Shown here: in pieces, positions 54,786 through 64,000 of the stretch | How positions within the stretch are numbered: the first letter of the stretch is position 1 | How the letters are laid out: every line of letters starts with the position of its first letter | NCBI RefSeq assembly: GCF_016097555.1 | Contig: NC_054701.1 | Location: 8,548,560-8,612,559 of the forward strand | Source: Gigantopelta aegis | Taxonomy: Eukaryota > Mollusca > Gastropoda > Neomphalida > Peltospiridae | Direction: 5' to 3' | DNA length: 64,000 bases | Made by a program: the position numbers and the translations under genes | Notes under the pieces: generated by a model | The model's input: the letters and a program-made list of their open reading frames with translations, nothing else | Databases searched by the model: none | What the model was told of the DNA's origin: nothing

Positions 54786-54896
54786 CCACGGCCTATTCCA
54801 CGAAGAGATCTTAGCGCTACGATCACCTTAAGTGCATAGAGTATTTATGCACTTCAGGTGATCTTAGTGTTAAAATTGCTTCGTGGAACGGGGCCC
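54786..54896. mobile_element. Palindromic MITE, copy 1
   Basis: TATTCCACGAAGAGATCTTA, CGATCACCTTAAGTGCATAG mirrored by TTATGCACTTCAGGTGATCT and TTGCTTCGTGGAACGGGGCC. The hairpin-like centre is at about 54842. Related to 56572-56680. Confidence 0.75.
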
Positions 54897-55185
54897 TGGT
54901 GCACGGTCGGTCTTGGATTATTCCACGTCGGTGGGCCCATTGGGCTATTTCTCGTCCCAGCCAGTGCTCCATGACCACAGCTGGTGCAACAAGAACCGTT
55001 GTATGTATTATCCTGTCTGTGGGATGAAGCATTTAAAAGATCCCTTGCTGCTAATCGAAAAGAGCAACACATGGCATGGCGACAGTCTTTAATTATATGT
55101 GATTCTTAACCATATTTCTGACGCCATATAGCGGTAAATAGAAATATATCACCTGTCGTTTAAAATAAATAATATATTTCTTTCT
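54896..55185 (+). repeat. SINE family A, head partly replaced
   Basis: GGTGCACGGTCGGTCTTGGA, GGGCCCATTGGGCTATTTCT, AAAGATCCCTTGCTGCTAAT and an end degraded to GCGGTAAATAGAAATATATC. It starts directly at the edge of the palindromic MITE. Confidence 0.8.
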
Positions 55186-55451
55186 TTTTTTGATCACAAT
55201 AAAATTAAAATGATGTATTGCTGTATTTCCATGTGTTTGTGTAATTAAACCTGTACCGGCCTAGATTATGCAGTGGTTAAGCAATCGAGCGTAACGTTAA
55301 AACTTTCTGTTTATATAACGTCTATCGAGCGTAAAGTTAAAGTTGGTAGGCCATGTGTTCGCATCCAGACTTTAAATGATTCAATTTGGTGTTTAAGACG
55401 AATTAGACTTTCTGTTGATATAAGTCTTCACATTAAATGGAAAAAAGTAAA

Positions 55452-55855
55452 GTAAAGTTTGTTTTATTTAACGACGCCACTAGAGCACGTTGATTTTATT
55501 TTTTTATCTTATCATCGGCTATTGGACGTCAAACATATGGTCATTCTGACACTGATTTTAGAGGAAACCCGCTGTCGCCACATAGGCTACTCTTTTACGA
55601 CAGGCAGCAAGGGATCTTTTATTTGCGTTTCCCACAGGCAGGATAGCACAAACCATGGCCTTTGTTGAACCAGTTATGGATCACTGGTCAGTGCAAGTGG
55701 TTTGCACCTGCCCACTGAGCCTTGCGGAGCACTCACTCAGGGTTTGGAGTCGGTATCTGGATTAAAAATCCCATGCCTCGACTGGGATCCGAGTCCAGTA
55801 CCTACCAGCCTGTAGACCGATGGCCTAACCACGACGCCACCGAGGCCGGTCCCAC
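55452..55855 (-). repeat. SINE family C head with A'-type tail, second chimera
   Basis: GTTTGTTTTATTTAACGACG, CCACTAGAGCACGTTGATTT, ATCGGCTATTGGACGTCAAA (A' tail), then AGGCAGCAAGGGATCTTTTA, AACCAGTTATGGATCACTGG and the C head CACGACGCCACCGAGGCCGG. Same combination as at 16405-16797. Confidence 0.88.
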
Positions 55856-56209
55856 ATTAAATGGAAGACTTAATATACTATTCCACAAACTTACTCACAT
55901 AAACCCATTATTAATTTAACTGATTGACATGGCAATTTTGTTTCTGTTGTTCTGCCCAAGTTACTGTTATGAAATATATGGGGGAAAAAACGTTTGATGC
56001 TTTTCGCCTCAAGACTTTTAACATAATGGAATTAATAATACTCATTTGATCAATATTTTCCCAAATGCTTATTTATATATATTAATGTGTTTTCCCCCGT
56101 ATGATTCATATATGGGAATAAATAACCGAACGATTCATTGTAGCTGTTACCATAGTGAACATCGCCTACATGCCACATTTATCGATTTTAAAGAGACTTT
56201 CCCCGAGTT

Positions 56210-56760
56210 TGATGCCGTATCGGTGTTGTAGTGGTTAAGCCACCGGACTTAAGGCTGGTTGGTACTGGGATCGCATCCCGGTACCAGCTCCCACCTAGAA
56301 CGATATTAACGACTCAGTGGGTAGATATAAACTTCTCTCACTAACCGCTAACCCACTGTCCTGGATAGACAGTCCAGGTACCAGCTCCCACCCAGAACGA
56401 TATTAACGACTCAGCGGGTAGATATAAACTTCTCTCACTAACCGCTAACCCACTATCCTGGATAGACAGTTCAGGTACCAGCTCCCACCAGAACGATATT
56501 AACGACTCAGTGGGTAGATATAAACTTCTCTCACTAACCGCTAACCCACTGTCCTGGATAGACAGTTCAGGACCCCCTTCCACAATACGAGCTTAGCCCT
56601 AAGATCACCTTAAGTGCATATGTTAGCTGTGCAGTTACGGTCATTTTAGGGCTAAGATCGCTTTGTGGAACGGGGCCCAGATAGCGGAGGTGTGTACCCA
56701 GGAGAGAGTGCTTGAACCATAATTGGATATAAGCACGAACATATTATAAACAACATTGAT
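56210..56760 (+). repeat. SINE family B with internal triplication and a nested palindrome
   Basis: Head GTATCGGTGTTGTAGTGGTT with B-box-like GGGATCGCATCCC. The segment ACCAGCTCCCACCTAGAACG to CCTGGATAGACAGTCCAGGT is present three times in tandem (about 56282-56385, 56386-56480, 56480-56570). The element is then interrupted by the palindromic MITE at 56572-56680 and resumes with CCCAGATAGCGGAGGTGTGT and TTGGATATAAGCACGAACAT. Confidence 0.8.
56572..56680. mobile_element. Palindromic MITE, copy 2, nested in a SINE
   Basis: CTTCCACAATACGAGCTTAG and TAAGATCACCTTAAGTGCAT on the left, TTAGGGCTAAGATCGCTTTG and TGGAACGGGGCCC on the right. Same ends and core as 54786-54896. Confidence 0.75.
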
Positions 56761-57420
56761 GCCATTGTAAGCTGCTTGCTCCTAGTAGGGCCTTATCAAT
56801 AACTAAATTACATATTAAATATGTTCTTCTTTACAAAACAAGCGTCTGTAATATCTTTCTGACCGCCCTAATGCTTGTAGTAGCCCAAGTCGGATTTTAC
56901 TTCATAATGACTTCGCAAGTGTCAAAGATATACACTCACGAACAAAATATTCCTGCCCATGTATTGCATAATGTATATGTTTAACGATTTTGAACAGCAA
57001 CATCAAATCGTATTATTGGTCATTCATAAACATGAGCCGATTTGTACAATTATTGGTGTGTCGTCATCTTTGTTAATTTGCAACCATTTCAAAACTGCAA
57101 TTAGTAGGAGACCATTCTTTATGTGCACAGGGGGGATTGAATTTTCAGTAAAGGATCTCCATGAAGTTTTCTAAGCACAGGCCCAGGCGACTAGTGAAGA
57201 GCAATGGGCATACTTCTAGAATATACACCGAACAGTAACCTCAGGTGTATACTGTATTCTACTGATATCAGCCAATGTGCGTTTTCCGCATTGACTGCTA
57301 TACCTATCGGGGTAGGGTAAGCCCCCCACCTCCTCCCCCCCCTCGAAAAACACAAAAAGTGTCTTTCAGCTTAAAAGTTCGTTTTCGTCTAACTAAAGAA
57401 AACCATTTATTACTTTACCA
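56761..57420. other. Spacer, partly a decayed TTAA-family relative
   Basis: 56790-56930 (ATTACATATTAAATATGTTC, AGCGTCTGTAATATC) resembles one arm of the foldback family seen at 5166. No gene in the remainder. Confidence 0.4.

Positions 57421-57489
<69 letters not shown>
57421..57489 (+). repeat. TA microsatellite
   Basis: About 34 TA units directly abutting the left end of the intact Tc1 element, which needs a TA target. Confidence 0.97.
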
Positions 57490-57490
<1 letters not shown>

Positions 57491-59089
57491 TACTCAAAAG
57501 AATTTAAGGGTCAGACGATATTTTCGACATTATTTTCTGAATGTCAATTATATTAGCTAGACCATAATGTCACGCACGGTATTGTTCCATTTTGACGAAA
57601 GTGGGTCTAAGCAACCCATAAATGAATTAAAATCCACTGTCATTGACACTGTCGACTAGTTCTAATGGCGAAAACATGCTTACATTTGCACGTAAATTAG
57701 GGCGAAAGCGAAAGGTCTGCTAAGTGCCCATAACTTGCTTTTTCACAAAGCGCTTCATTTGCACGCTTTGCACGTGTATTCCATGTTCCCAATGCTGAAT
57801 TTCCGTATAATTGGAGCTTGCGTTTGTGTACGGTGCACACTCCAAATTCGACAATGGTACCACTTCAACTGACTATCGAAGATCGAGGAAGGGCTATTGC
57901 TTGGCTTCAGGGTGGCAATACGCAAAGAAATGTTGCTCTGAGACTTGGTGTCAGTCAGAGTGTCGTTGGCCGACTGTGGCAACGGTACCAAGCAACGAAT
58001 TCTGTTCGAAATCGTCCACGTTCGGGAAGACCCCGAAGCACTACAAATAGAGAGGACCGCTACATCACCAATATGGCTCTACGTCAACGCATAACCACTG
58101 CACGCCGATTACGTGACAATCTGCGGACTGCGACTGGAACTCGAGTGTCTGATCAAACCATACGCAATCGTCTGAGAGCCAATAATCTACGCTGCCGTCG
58201 CCAGGCTGTTCGACCACCACTCCTACCACGTCACAGAACGGCCAGACGTCACTGGTGCACGCTTCATCTGCGGTGGCAACGTGTTCAGTGGGGTCGAGTG
58301 ATGTTCACTGATGAGTCCAGGTTTAGTCTCCAGTTCAACGACGGTCGGGTTCGTGTCTACAGACGTCCTGGGGAGCGCTTCGCTGACGTTAACGTTAGAC
58401 AACGTCACCGGTTCGGTGGTGGCAGCGTAATGGTGTGGGGCGGCATCTCTATCCACCACAGGACCCCCCTCTATGTGGTGGATGGCAATCTGAATGGAAT
58501 CCGCTATCTGAATGAGATTATCCGGCCGTTGGTTCTCCCAGGCCTTCAGCAGATTGGCGGCGGGGCAGTTCTGCAGGATGACAATGCCAGACCCCACCGC
58601 GCCAGGGTGGTAACGGACTTTCTCAGACAACAAGGTATCGCCAGGATGGATTGGCCAGCATATTCGCCTGACTTGGCCCCAACAGAGCACGCCTGGGACG
58701 AATTAGGCAGGAGAGTTCGGGATAACCATGCCCCTCCGGCCAACCTTCATGATCTGGGTCAACTTCTTATGGCAGAGTGGCAGGCCATTCCCCAAGAGTT
58801 CTTCAGACGTCTGATCAACAGCATGAGGCAACGATGTGTCGAGTGTATTCGCGCCAGGGGTGGATTCACACACTATTAAACGAATGTTCTAATGTGTAAA
58901 ATCCATGTTTGACAACCTTCAACTTTGACAGCATGTCATGTGACTTTCTTGTATACAGTGACGTTTATTTGTGGTTTTTGTAAATATGGAACAATAAATA
59001 AAAATTTTGGTGTAGTTTACATCATCAATCTAATACACTCTGAAACTTATTTGGTTATAAATTTTTGACCCTTAAATTCTTTTGAGTAG
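57490..59089 (+). mobile_element. Tc1-like transposon, apparently intact
   Basis: 1600 bp with perfect 24-bp inverted ends: CTACTCAAAAGAATTTAAGG plus GTCA at the left and its exact complement at 59066-59089, bounded by TA on both sides. It carries one uninterrupted transposase. A near-identical but broken copy lies at 38077-39650. It lies between the end of an AT microsatellite and the coding exon at 59155, so probably in an intron or upstream of that gene. Confidence 0.95.
57854..58879 (+). CDS. Tc1-like DD34E transposase, full length
   Basis: 341 residues from MVPLQLTIEDRGRAIAWLQG to GGFTHY, stop TAA. N-terminal paired-type helix-turn-helix (QRNVALRLGVSQSVVGRLWQ, about 27-46), GRPR motif and a second helix-turn-helix, then the catalytic domain: FTDESRF (first Asp), GGGSVMVWGGIS, LQDDNARPH (second Asp) and YSPDLAPTEHAWDELGRR (Glu), with 34 residues between the second Asp and the Glu, the Tc1 signature. 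The length matches the usual 340 or so. The frame is open upstream to 57818 without an ATG; the ATG at 57854 matches family start positions. It would bind the TIRs and cut and paste at TA. No disabling change is seen. Confidence 0.95.
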   Translation: MVPLQLTIEDRGRAIAWLQGGNTQRNVALRLGVSQSVVGRLWQRYQATNSVRNRPRSGRPRSTTNREDRYITNMALRQRITTARRLRDNLRTATGTRVSDQTIRNRLRANNLRCRRQAVRPPLLPRHRTARRHWCTLHLRWQRVQWGRVMFTDESRFSLQFNDGRVRVYRRPGERFADVNVRQRHRFGGGSVMVWGGISIHHRTPLYVVDGNLNGIRYLNEIIRPLVLPGLQQIGGGAVLQDDNARPHRARVVTDFLRQQGIARMDWPAYSPDLAPTEHAWDELGRRVRDNHAPPANLHDLGQLLMAEWQAIPQEFFRRLINSMRQRCVECIRARGGFTHY

Positions 59090-59154
59090 TATATATGTAG
59101 TTTTACTGCAAACCATTTAGTTTGGGCTAGGTAAGGCCCTGTGCTGTACTAAAT

Positions 59155-60726
59155 ATGTTCAGTTTTCAAGACTATGTTTTAGGTACAGACCTTGACAGCT
59201 GTGCCAGCCAGCTTCAGGTGACAGGACTGCAGTCATATTTAAGGAGTCATGAAGAAGGTTCCACGAAATCCTCAAACAGCAGAGAATCTCCCACTGCGAC
59301 GCAGCATGGCCCCGTGAAAAGGAATGATGTCTCCATTGCACTCACTGGTTCGATTACTCCCACAAAACACTCACCTAGACCGGTCAGTGCCTCGAAGAGA
59401 AAGAATACAACTGGATCGCCAAGGACGCATAAGGAACAAACCTTTGAAATTGAAGTAGTTGGCAGTAATAGTAGTATATGCGGAGAGAAAATGTGGTTGC
59501 CAAGCACTTCCAGACAGGAACTCAATGGGACTGAATCATCTGAGAGTCTCAGTTCTTCTAAAGTTAAACATAATGGAGGTGGATTGCAAAACTCTCACAT
59601 AAAGCACAACGATAACACTGCAGCGTTCAAAAAGCACTGTTCATCTGCAGGTCAACGTAGAGGCGAGTTGTCGAGCACACCAAGAGAATCAATTTGTGGC
59701 AAGGAAGCAACTGGCAATAAGAATTCATCTATAGGGAAACCGACACTCCATTTGGTGAATATCCCAACAGAAGGAACACGTGAAAAAGAAACAATTAGCA
59801 ACGACAGTCTCTCTAAAGGTAAAGAAAGAATGCAGTTGTTGAGTACTTCTAGATTACAAGGACTTAAAACGGAAGAAATAACTAAACAAAATCTTTCAGA
59901 ACAAAAACACACTATAAAACAACGTCCAAAACAGAACCAAACTGTAAAATGTCTAGAGAAAAACATTCATGAACATGAAATATCAAAACACAGTTCAAAT
60001 GTAGCAGAATGTCTTAAACAAATATCTACAGCGAGACATTTAGAGCAGAAACCTGCAGAAAACCCTGTAGAAATAATGTGTTCCATGTCCGCTAGTATAG
60101 AACAGAGATCCACAGCGGAGCAACATTTGAAACAAAGTCCTACAGCAGAACAACATTTGAAACAAAGTCCTAGAGCAGAACAACATATGAAACAACGTCC
60201 TACAGCGGAGCAACATTTGAAACAAAGTCCTACAGCAGAACAACATCTGAAACAAAGTCCTACAGCAGAACAACATTTGAAACAAAGTCCTACAGCAGAA
60301 CAACATTTAAAACATACATCAGCTGTAGAAGAATGTTCGAATCAAAATTGTACTATAGAACAAAGTTTAGAACACCATCTAGCAGCCAGTTATACTGTAG
60401 AACAGTCCACTAGAAGTACGAAGACTGTCACGTGTTCAAAAGATGATCAAGCGTCTGTTCGACGTAACAAAGGATATGTCAACTCAAATTCAGCCTTACA
60501 AGATGGAAATGTCACGAACATTCACTCTCAAAGCAGTCGCCGTGAATGCACTGAAAAAGAATACATTAAGCCAGATACTCAGTCACATTCTTGTGATCGC
60601 CCAGTGGATACATGTGTTCAATTACCGTGCGAAATGCAGCGTCCTCTAGTGGTAGGCAAATGCCTTGAAGACCGAGACACGACAGGTGATAGAAAAATGA
60701 ATTCTCACGTCAACTTGCAAAACTGA
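59155..60726 (+). CDS. Unrecognised Ser/Gln/Lys-rich protein, exon with decapeptide repeats
   Basis: An open frame of 523 codons ending at TGA 60724-60726. It is probably an internal exon: TGTTTTAG at 59175-59182 is a plausible acceptor, giving GTDLDSCASQLQVTGLQSYL as the first part, and GTGATA at about 60689 is a possible donor that would bypass the stop. The protein is hydrophilic and likely disordered, without membrane segment or known domain. Residues 321-390 hold seven tandem copies of AEQHLKQSPT with few variants, and weaker repeats on both sides (VAECLKQISTARHLEQKPAE; VEECSNQNCTIEQSLEHH). The Ser-rich N-terminal half has many SP/TP sites. Function is unknown. A nuclear or cytoskeletal scaffold is conceivable but unsupported. 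Confidence 0.6.
   Translation: MFSFQDYVLGTDLDSCASQLQVTGLQSYLRSHEEGSTKSSNSRESPTATQHGPVKRNDVSIALTGSITPTKHSPRPVSASKRKNTTGSPRTHKEQTFEIEVVGSNSSICGEKMWLPSTSRQELNGTESSESLSSSKVKHNGGGLQNSHIKHNDNTAAFKKHCSSAGQRRGELSSTPRESICGKEATGNKNSSIGKPTLHLVNIPTEGTREKETISNDSLSKGKERMQLLSTSRLQGLKTEEITKQNLSEQKHTIKQRPKQNQTVKCLEKNIHEHEISKHSSNVAECLKQISTARHLEQKPAENPVEIMCSMSASIEQRSTAEQHLKQSPTAEQHLKQSPRAEQHMKQRPTAEQHLKQSPTAEQHLKQSPTAEQHLKQSPTAEQHLKHTSAVEECSNQNCTIEQSLEHHLAASYTVEQSTRSTKTVTCSKDDQASVRRNKGYVNSNSALQDGNVTNIHSQSSRRECTEKEYIKPDTQSHSCDRPVDTCVQLPCEMQRPLVVGKCLEDRDTTGDRKMNSHVNLQN
60112..60324 (+). repeat. 30-bp coding tandem repeat, seven units
   Basis: Unit GCAGAACAACATTTGAAACA plus AAGTCCTACA encodes AEQHLKQSPT. All units keep the frame. 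Differences are few and often shared, so the expansion is recent. Confidence 0.93.
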
Positions 60727-61524
60727 GCATTTCTATATCCATTTTGATATGACTAGATAGGCCTACGTAAGATGTTTTGAAAACGGTTATTATAATAAAA
60801 TTCGTTACGATATGTAACGAATTGTAATGTTTGAATAGTGCCAGTGTACACTTTCTATTTTAAAATATTTTACGGATCTTCTTAAATGGAGATATCTACA
60901 ATTTTTCACTGAAAATATCCCATATCTGTACAACTGGTGTGTTTTGGTTACACTTGTGTTTGTAGGATTCAAACCTATTTTCTTTTTAATAAATGTTGTA
61001 CTTGTTATGCAAAACTGATTTCTGCTCCACAGTTTGTCCAAATATATTAGCAAAATTCCACGTGAGCATATTAATTCATACTTTCATCACAAAATTAAAT
61101 TTTCAGACGCATGTGCTTATAAAAGCAGATGTAGATTTTTAAATGGACATCACTTTGTTTAATCCAACTCGAGGCATGTTCAGGAGGGAAAGCACTTGCG
61201 AACAATGTAGCGACCTTTCACATACCGTAGCCAGTTTAAGGATCCGCGGGGTCTGTAGCACTAATAACAGCGGGTCTTCCTTCCAGGATATATATTTTTT
61301 AACCCCCTCGGGGAGAGGGGGAAAATTACCAGGGGAAAGTAAATGCACAGATCACCGCGGGGGCCCCTGAAGCGCGAGAACCATAGCACGTGCTACATGT
61401 GCTTCTTGGATAAACCGGCTCTGACCATTCATCCTATAACACGTTTAGCGAACTTTCGCGATCTCTCGACCTCTTGAACATGCCTTTAGATAGTGTTAGA
61501 TCCGACAATATACTCTGTTTTCAG
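60727..61524. other. Probable intron of the decapeptide-repeat gene
   Basis: AT-rich until 61140. 61141-61280 has a frame with CEQCSDLSHTVASLRIRG followed by CTTCCAG at 61280, so a short extra exon is possible but unproven. A GGGAGAGGGGG patch lies at 61309-61322. Confidence 0.4.
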
Positions 61525-62826
61525 ATGTACACACCAAGGGCGTTGATGACCTGCATCACACGGTCCGATCACTCCAACGTCCAGCTTACTCAACACATTT
61601 AGACAGCAATTCCAGCAGATTTTCTGTAGGATGCTGTACAAACGCCACACCACAAGTTGTACTGCCCTCTAATGGAACGTCATTACAACAGTTTAGTAGT
61701 TCCAGATCAACGTTGACGTCACTACCAGAAAAAACAAGGGAGAGAACTACAATGCCCGGTACTTCAGTCGATGCATGTCAGTCTGGGAAAGGAAGTACAG
61801 AAAACAACCGTGGACATCTTAATGACATCGCTGACGATGTACAGCACCACAAAGAAAGCTTCTCGGTACATGGTGTCAGCAGTGGGAAGCACGTTGGTGA
61901 AGTGCTTGAAAATAAAGTAACAGATGGCATGTGTTCAGATAGAGTGACTAAGGCGAAACAATACTCTTTAAAATGGTCAAAAGGGAGAAGTTTAAATACT
62001 GCAAACCATGAACCAGATAACACGAGTGCAATGGACAAGCACCCTCTCCACAAAGATCAGATAAATAACGAAGTACACCAGTCATGGAAGATGTCGTCAT
62101 CTAATCGGTATAAAGACTTGAAACAAGAAACGTCTGTTAGTGGCAGACTGTTTGATGACAATGCCACAGAAAAGCTGCTTTCGCGTTCTAGACACTTTAA
62201 GGATGAGATTTGTGTTGAACATCAGAGTCAAAATGACGGGCCACCGACTACAGTTGAACAGAAAGGCAACAAAAGAAAAATTACCGAAACAAACAGTATG
62301 GTACGACAAACCAGTTCCACGACAACAACATTTTATGCAGTAAAGAAACTAGTAGCGAATGAAAACGTTGAAAGTTGCAAAAGAAAGAATGCCACTGAAC
62401 CCGGTTTCTGGTGTGGACACCTATGCTCCCTAAAGTCTCAGACTTCTGTTAAAACAGGTTCGCAAAAGAATAAATCCATCGACTGTAGTTTAACGAGTGT
62501 GCATGCGAATCAACGGGCTCAAAAGACTGAGGACCACCTTGAAGAATGTCTGGAAGGAACTAACACCACTGACTCTAGCCGTATAAGAAATGTACGCGAA
62601 CCACAATACTGTCCAGATCACGATGGTAACAAAGGAAAAGGTCTGAGTCTGAACAGAAGGGCTGAGCCTGGTCATGTGATGAGCTTACACGAGGTACCGA
62701 GATATAGAGACTTCAGAAATGATACAAATTCAGCCACTCTGGATAACACGGGAGACTCCTCCGATCCATCCAGTGATGACAATCACCCACTAGCAGGCAA
62801 TCCAAAATGTCTAAAGTCATTACCAG
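61525..62826 (+). CDS. Unrecognised Ser/Lys-rich protein, further exon
   Basis: Acceptor TCTGTTTTCAG ends at 61524. The frame then reads VHTKGVDDLHHTVRSLQRPA and stays open for 1.3 kb to ACCAG|GTTAGT (donor GT at 62827). Reading on past the donor hits a stop immediately, which supports splicing there. The composition (Ser, Lys, Asn, Thr, His; no hydrophobic segments) matches the exon at 59155-60726, so I place both in one gene that continues to the right. The start within the frame at about 61713 has no ATG and is not a true start. No domain is recognised. Confidence 0.6.
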
Positions 62827-64000
62827 GTTAGTATGATAACAGGTTTTGATGTATTATTTTGCTATGTAGAGACTGCAACTTAAAACTAGGTACAATGGTG
62901 AAAAAGTATCATTTCACATGTTTGGCTCTAAATGCAATAATATTTATCAAATCCATTTTTAAAAAATATATCTCTTTTGATGGTTCATCTCTGTATGTAT
63001 ATTGTGTAACAAAATTATTTGATTCCATGAATACATTAAAAAACAACATATACATAAACATGGCCAGGTGTGTAACACTTTCGTGTAACGTAGCAACTGA
63101 AAGTTTAATTTCAGATGATTGATGTGTGAAAATAAGGCACAATACAATGATGTTTGGAGGTCCTGGCATTTTTGTGACAACTTCTTTTCAGACCTGTTGT
63201 AAATTAAATGGATGTATTGAATTTTGGAGATCGACAAACAGGTCATAAAAGAGCTGCCCCTACTTGCACGAAAAACGGGTTCAAAAATCAATGTTGAGAG
63301 GTTACGTCATTTTTAAAAAGAAAGTAATGTTTTTCCAAAGGCCTTGTTTTAAAATACCTATATCACTCCCTACAAATCCATGTGCTTATAATGTTTGTAT
63401 TTACATTTCTGCATGGTTAATGCAAAATAATGTCAGCTACCCTTAAATGTGAAGAGTAATATACATCCTTTGTTTGGGTATGAGTATGGGTACTCTATTT
63501 ACGTGCCCCTATCCAAAAAATGGTTTAGGCTCGCCCATCACAAATCCGACCTCTGACCTCGCCAGGGGTCGATTCTGGGACGGGTTTGTTTAGGTATTCT
63601 TGCCTATTGTATTGTCTGGTCTTTTAAGTCAATCTCTATTACACTGAAGTATGGTAGCCTGAAATGCAGGATCATCATCCAAAACATTATTCCTGCTTCA
63701 TGATTTCATAGATCCCATATACTGTCATGTCAGGAGTAACATTTTCAGCTTCGTTTTAAAGCTCATATTTATAAAAAAATTAAAGTTTTAAAAATCGTAT
63801 TATGACATTTTCTTGCAAATAATAGTAAATACAACTAATATTAGCATACATTTAGATATAATCACTAAAGTTAATTGCAGTTCTTTTGTCAAACAACGTT
63901 TCTCATCAGAATGTAGTTACCTTCAGTAGTTACAACAAAATACATGAAGTCTTATTTAATATTAATAAAAATCCTAAAATCGTATTTGGAGTTGAATGTT
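62827..64000. other. Probable intron, no recognised feature
   Basis: AT-rich after the donor at 62827. 63480-63620 is more GC-rich (CTCGCCCATCACAAATCCGA, CCAGGGGTCGATTCTGGGAC) and might be a decayed repeat. No exon can be called. Confidence 0.45.

Noticed and set aside
54427-54826. Open frames across the assembly gap
   Set aside because: Mostly unknown residues from N. The true gap length is not known, so no frame can be trusted.
58223-58690. 155-codon minus-strand frame
   Set aside because: Antisense shadow of the intact Tc1 transposase.
60040-60306. Minus-strand frame with repeated CCRTLFQMLF
   Set aside because: Antisense of the 30-bp coding repeat. Repeats divisible by three keep all frames open.

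Overview
The window looks like an invertebrate, most likely molluscan (gastropod-like), nuclear scaffold. Its genes are split by introns, it is AT-rich and full of microsatellites, and it carries one 200-base assembly gap (54563-54762). It is packed with tRNA-headed SINEs whose body reads TATCCTGTCTGTGGGATGG and AAAGATCCCTTGCTGCTAAT, a type I associate with mollusc genomes. The species call is inference from repeat content; no host gene here is diagnostic.

Host genes are few. At 779-4248 lie the last four coding exons of a single-pass membrane protein, cadherin-like at best, with a clean transmembrane helix and a long acidic cytoplasmic tail. Two intronless GT61-type glycosyltransferase genes lie 28 kb apart in divergent orientation (13507-14790 minus; 42985-44433 plus). 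Their C-terminal halves align, but the minus-strand copy has lost several hallmark residues. At 59155-62826 are at least two exons of an unrecognised Ser/Gln/Lys-rich protein with seven tandem decapeptide repeats, running off the right edge. Weak candidates are a signal-peptide exon (35834-35886) and short spliced-looking leaders near 23.6-24.1 kb.

The rest is a layered mobile-element landscape. The most notable item is a 7.17-kb DNA transposon (25969-33140) with about 250-bp terminal inverted repeats and a 9-bp target duplication. Its roughly 980-residue transposase has a GLDDTTK motif and a TDRAAD...C-x2-H block, and I cannot assign it to a known superfamily. It was later hit by an L1-type LINE (27522-30583, 16-bp duplication) and by a 0.43-kb element (7-bp duplication). 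Tc1-like DD34E transposons occur five times: 10967-12471, a remnant near 21895-22450, 36990-37811, 38077-39650, and an apparently intact copy with perfect 24-bp ends at 57490-59089. A second LINE lies at 45798-48607 (minus). Non-autonomous elements with TTAA targets, foldback elements, a palindromic family, and a small inverted-repeat element with a telomere-like (CCCTAA)n core fill much of the remainder, together with about 30 SINE copies of several families and tandem arrays with units of 20, 52, 60, 63 and 104 bp.

Nested insertions give a relative order. A SINE at 464-770 landed exactly on the 3' splice site of a host exon and duplicated it. A SINE at 10.8 kb was split by a Tc1. A 52-bp minisatellite (36.2-39.8 kb) took in two Tc1 elements, and its repeat unit resembles a segment of the element inside the large transposon. 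I saw no LTR retroelement, Polinton or other virus-derived element, no CRISPR array and no free-standing tRNA or rRNA gene.
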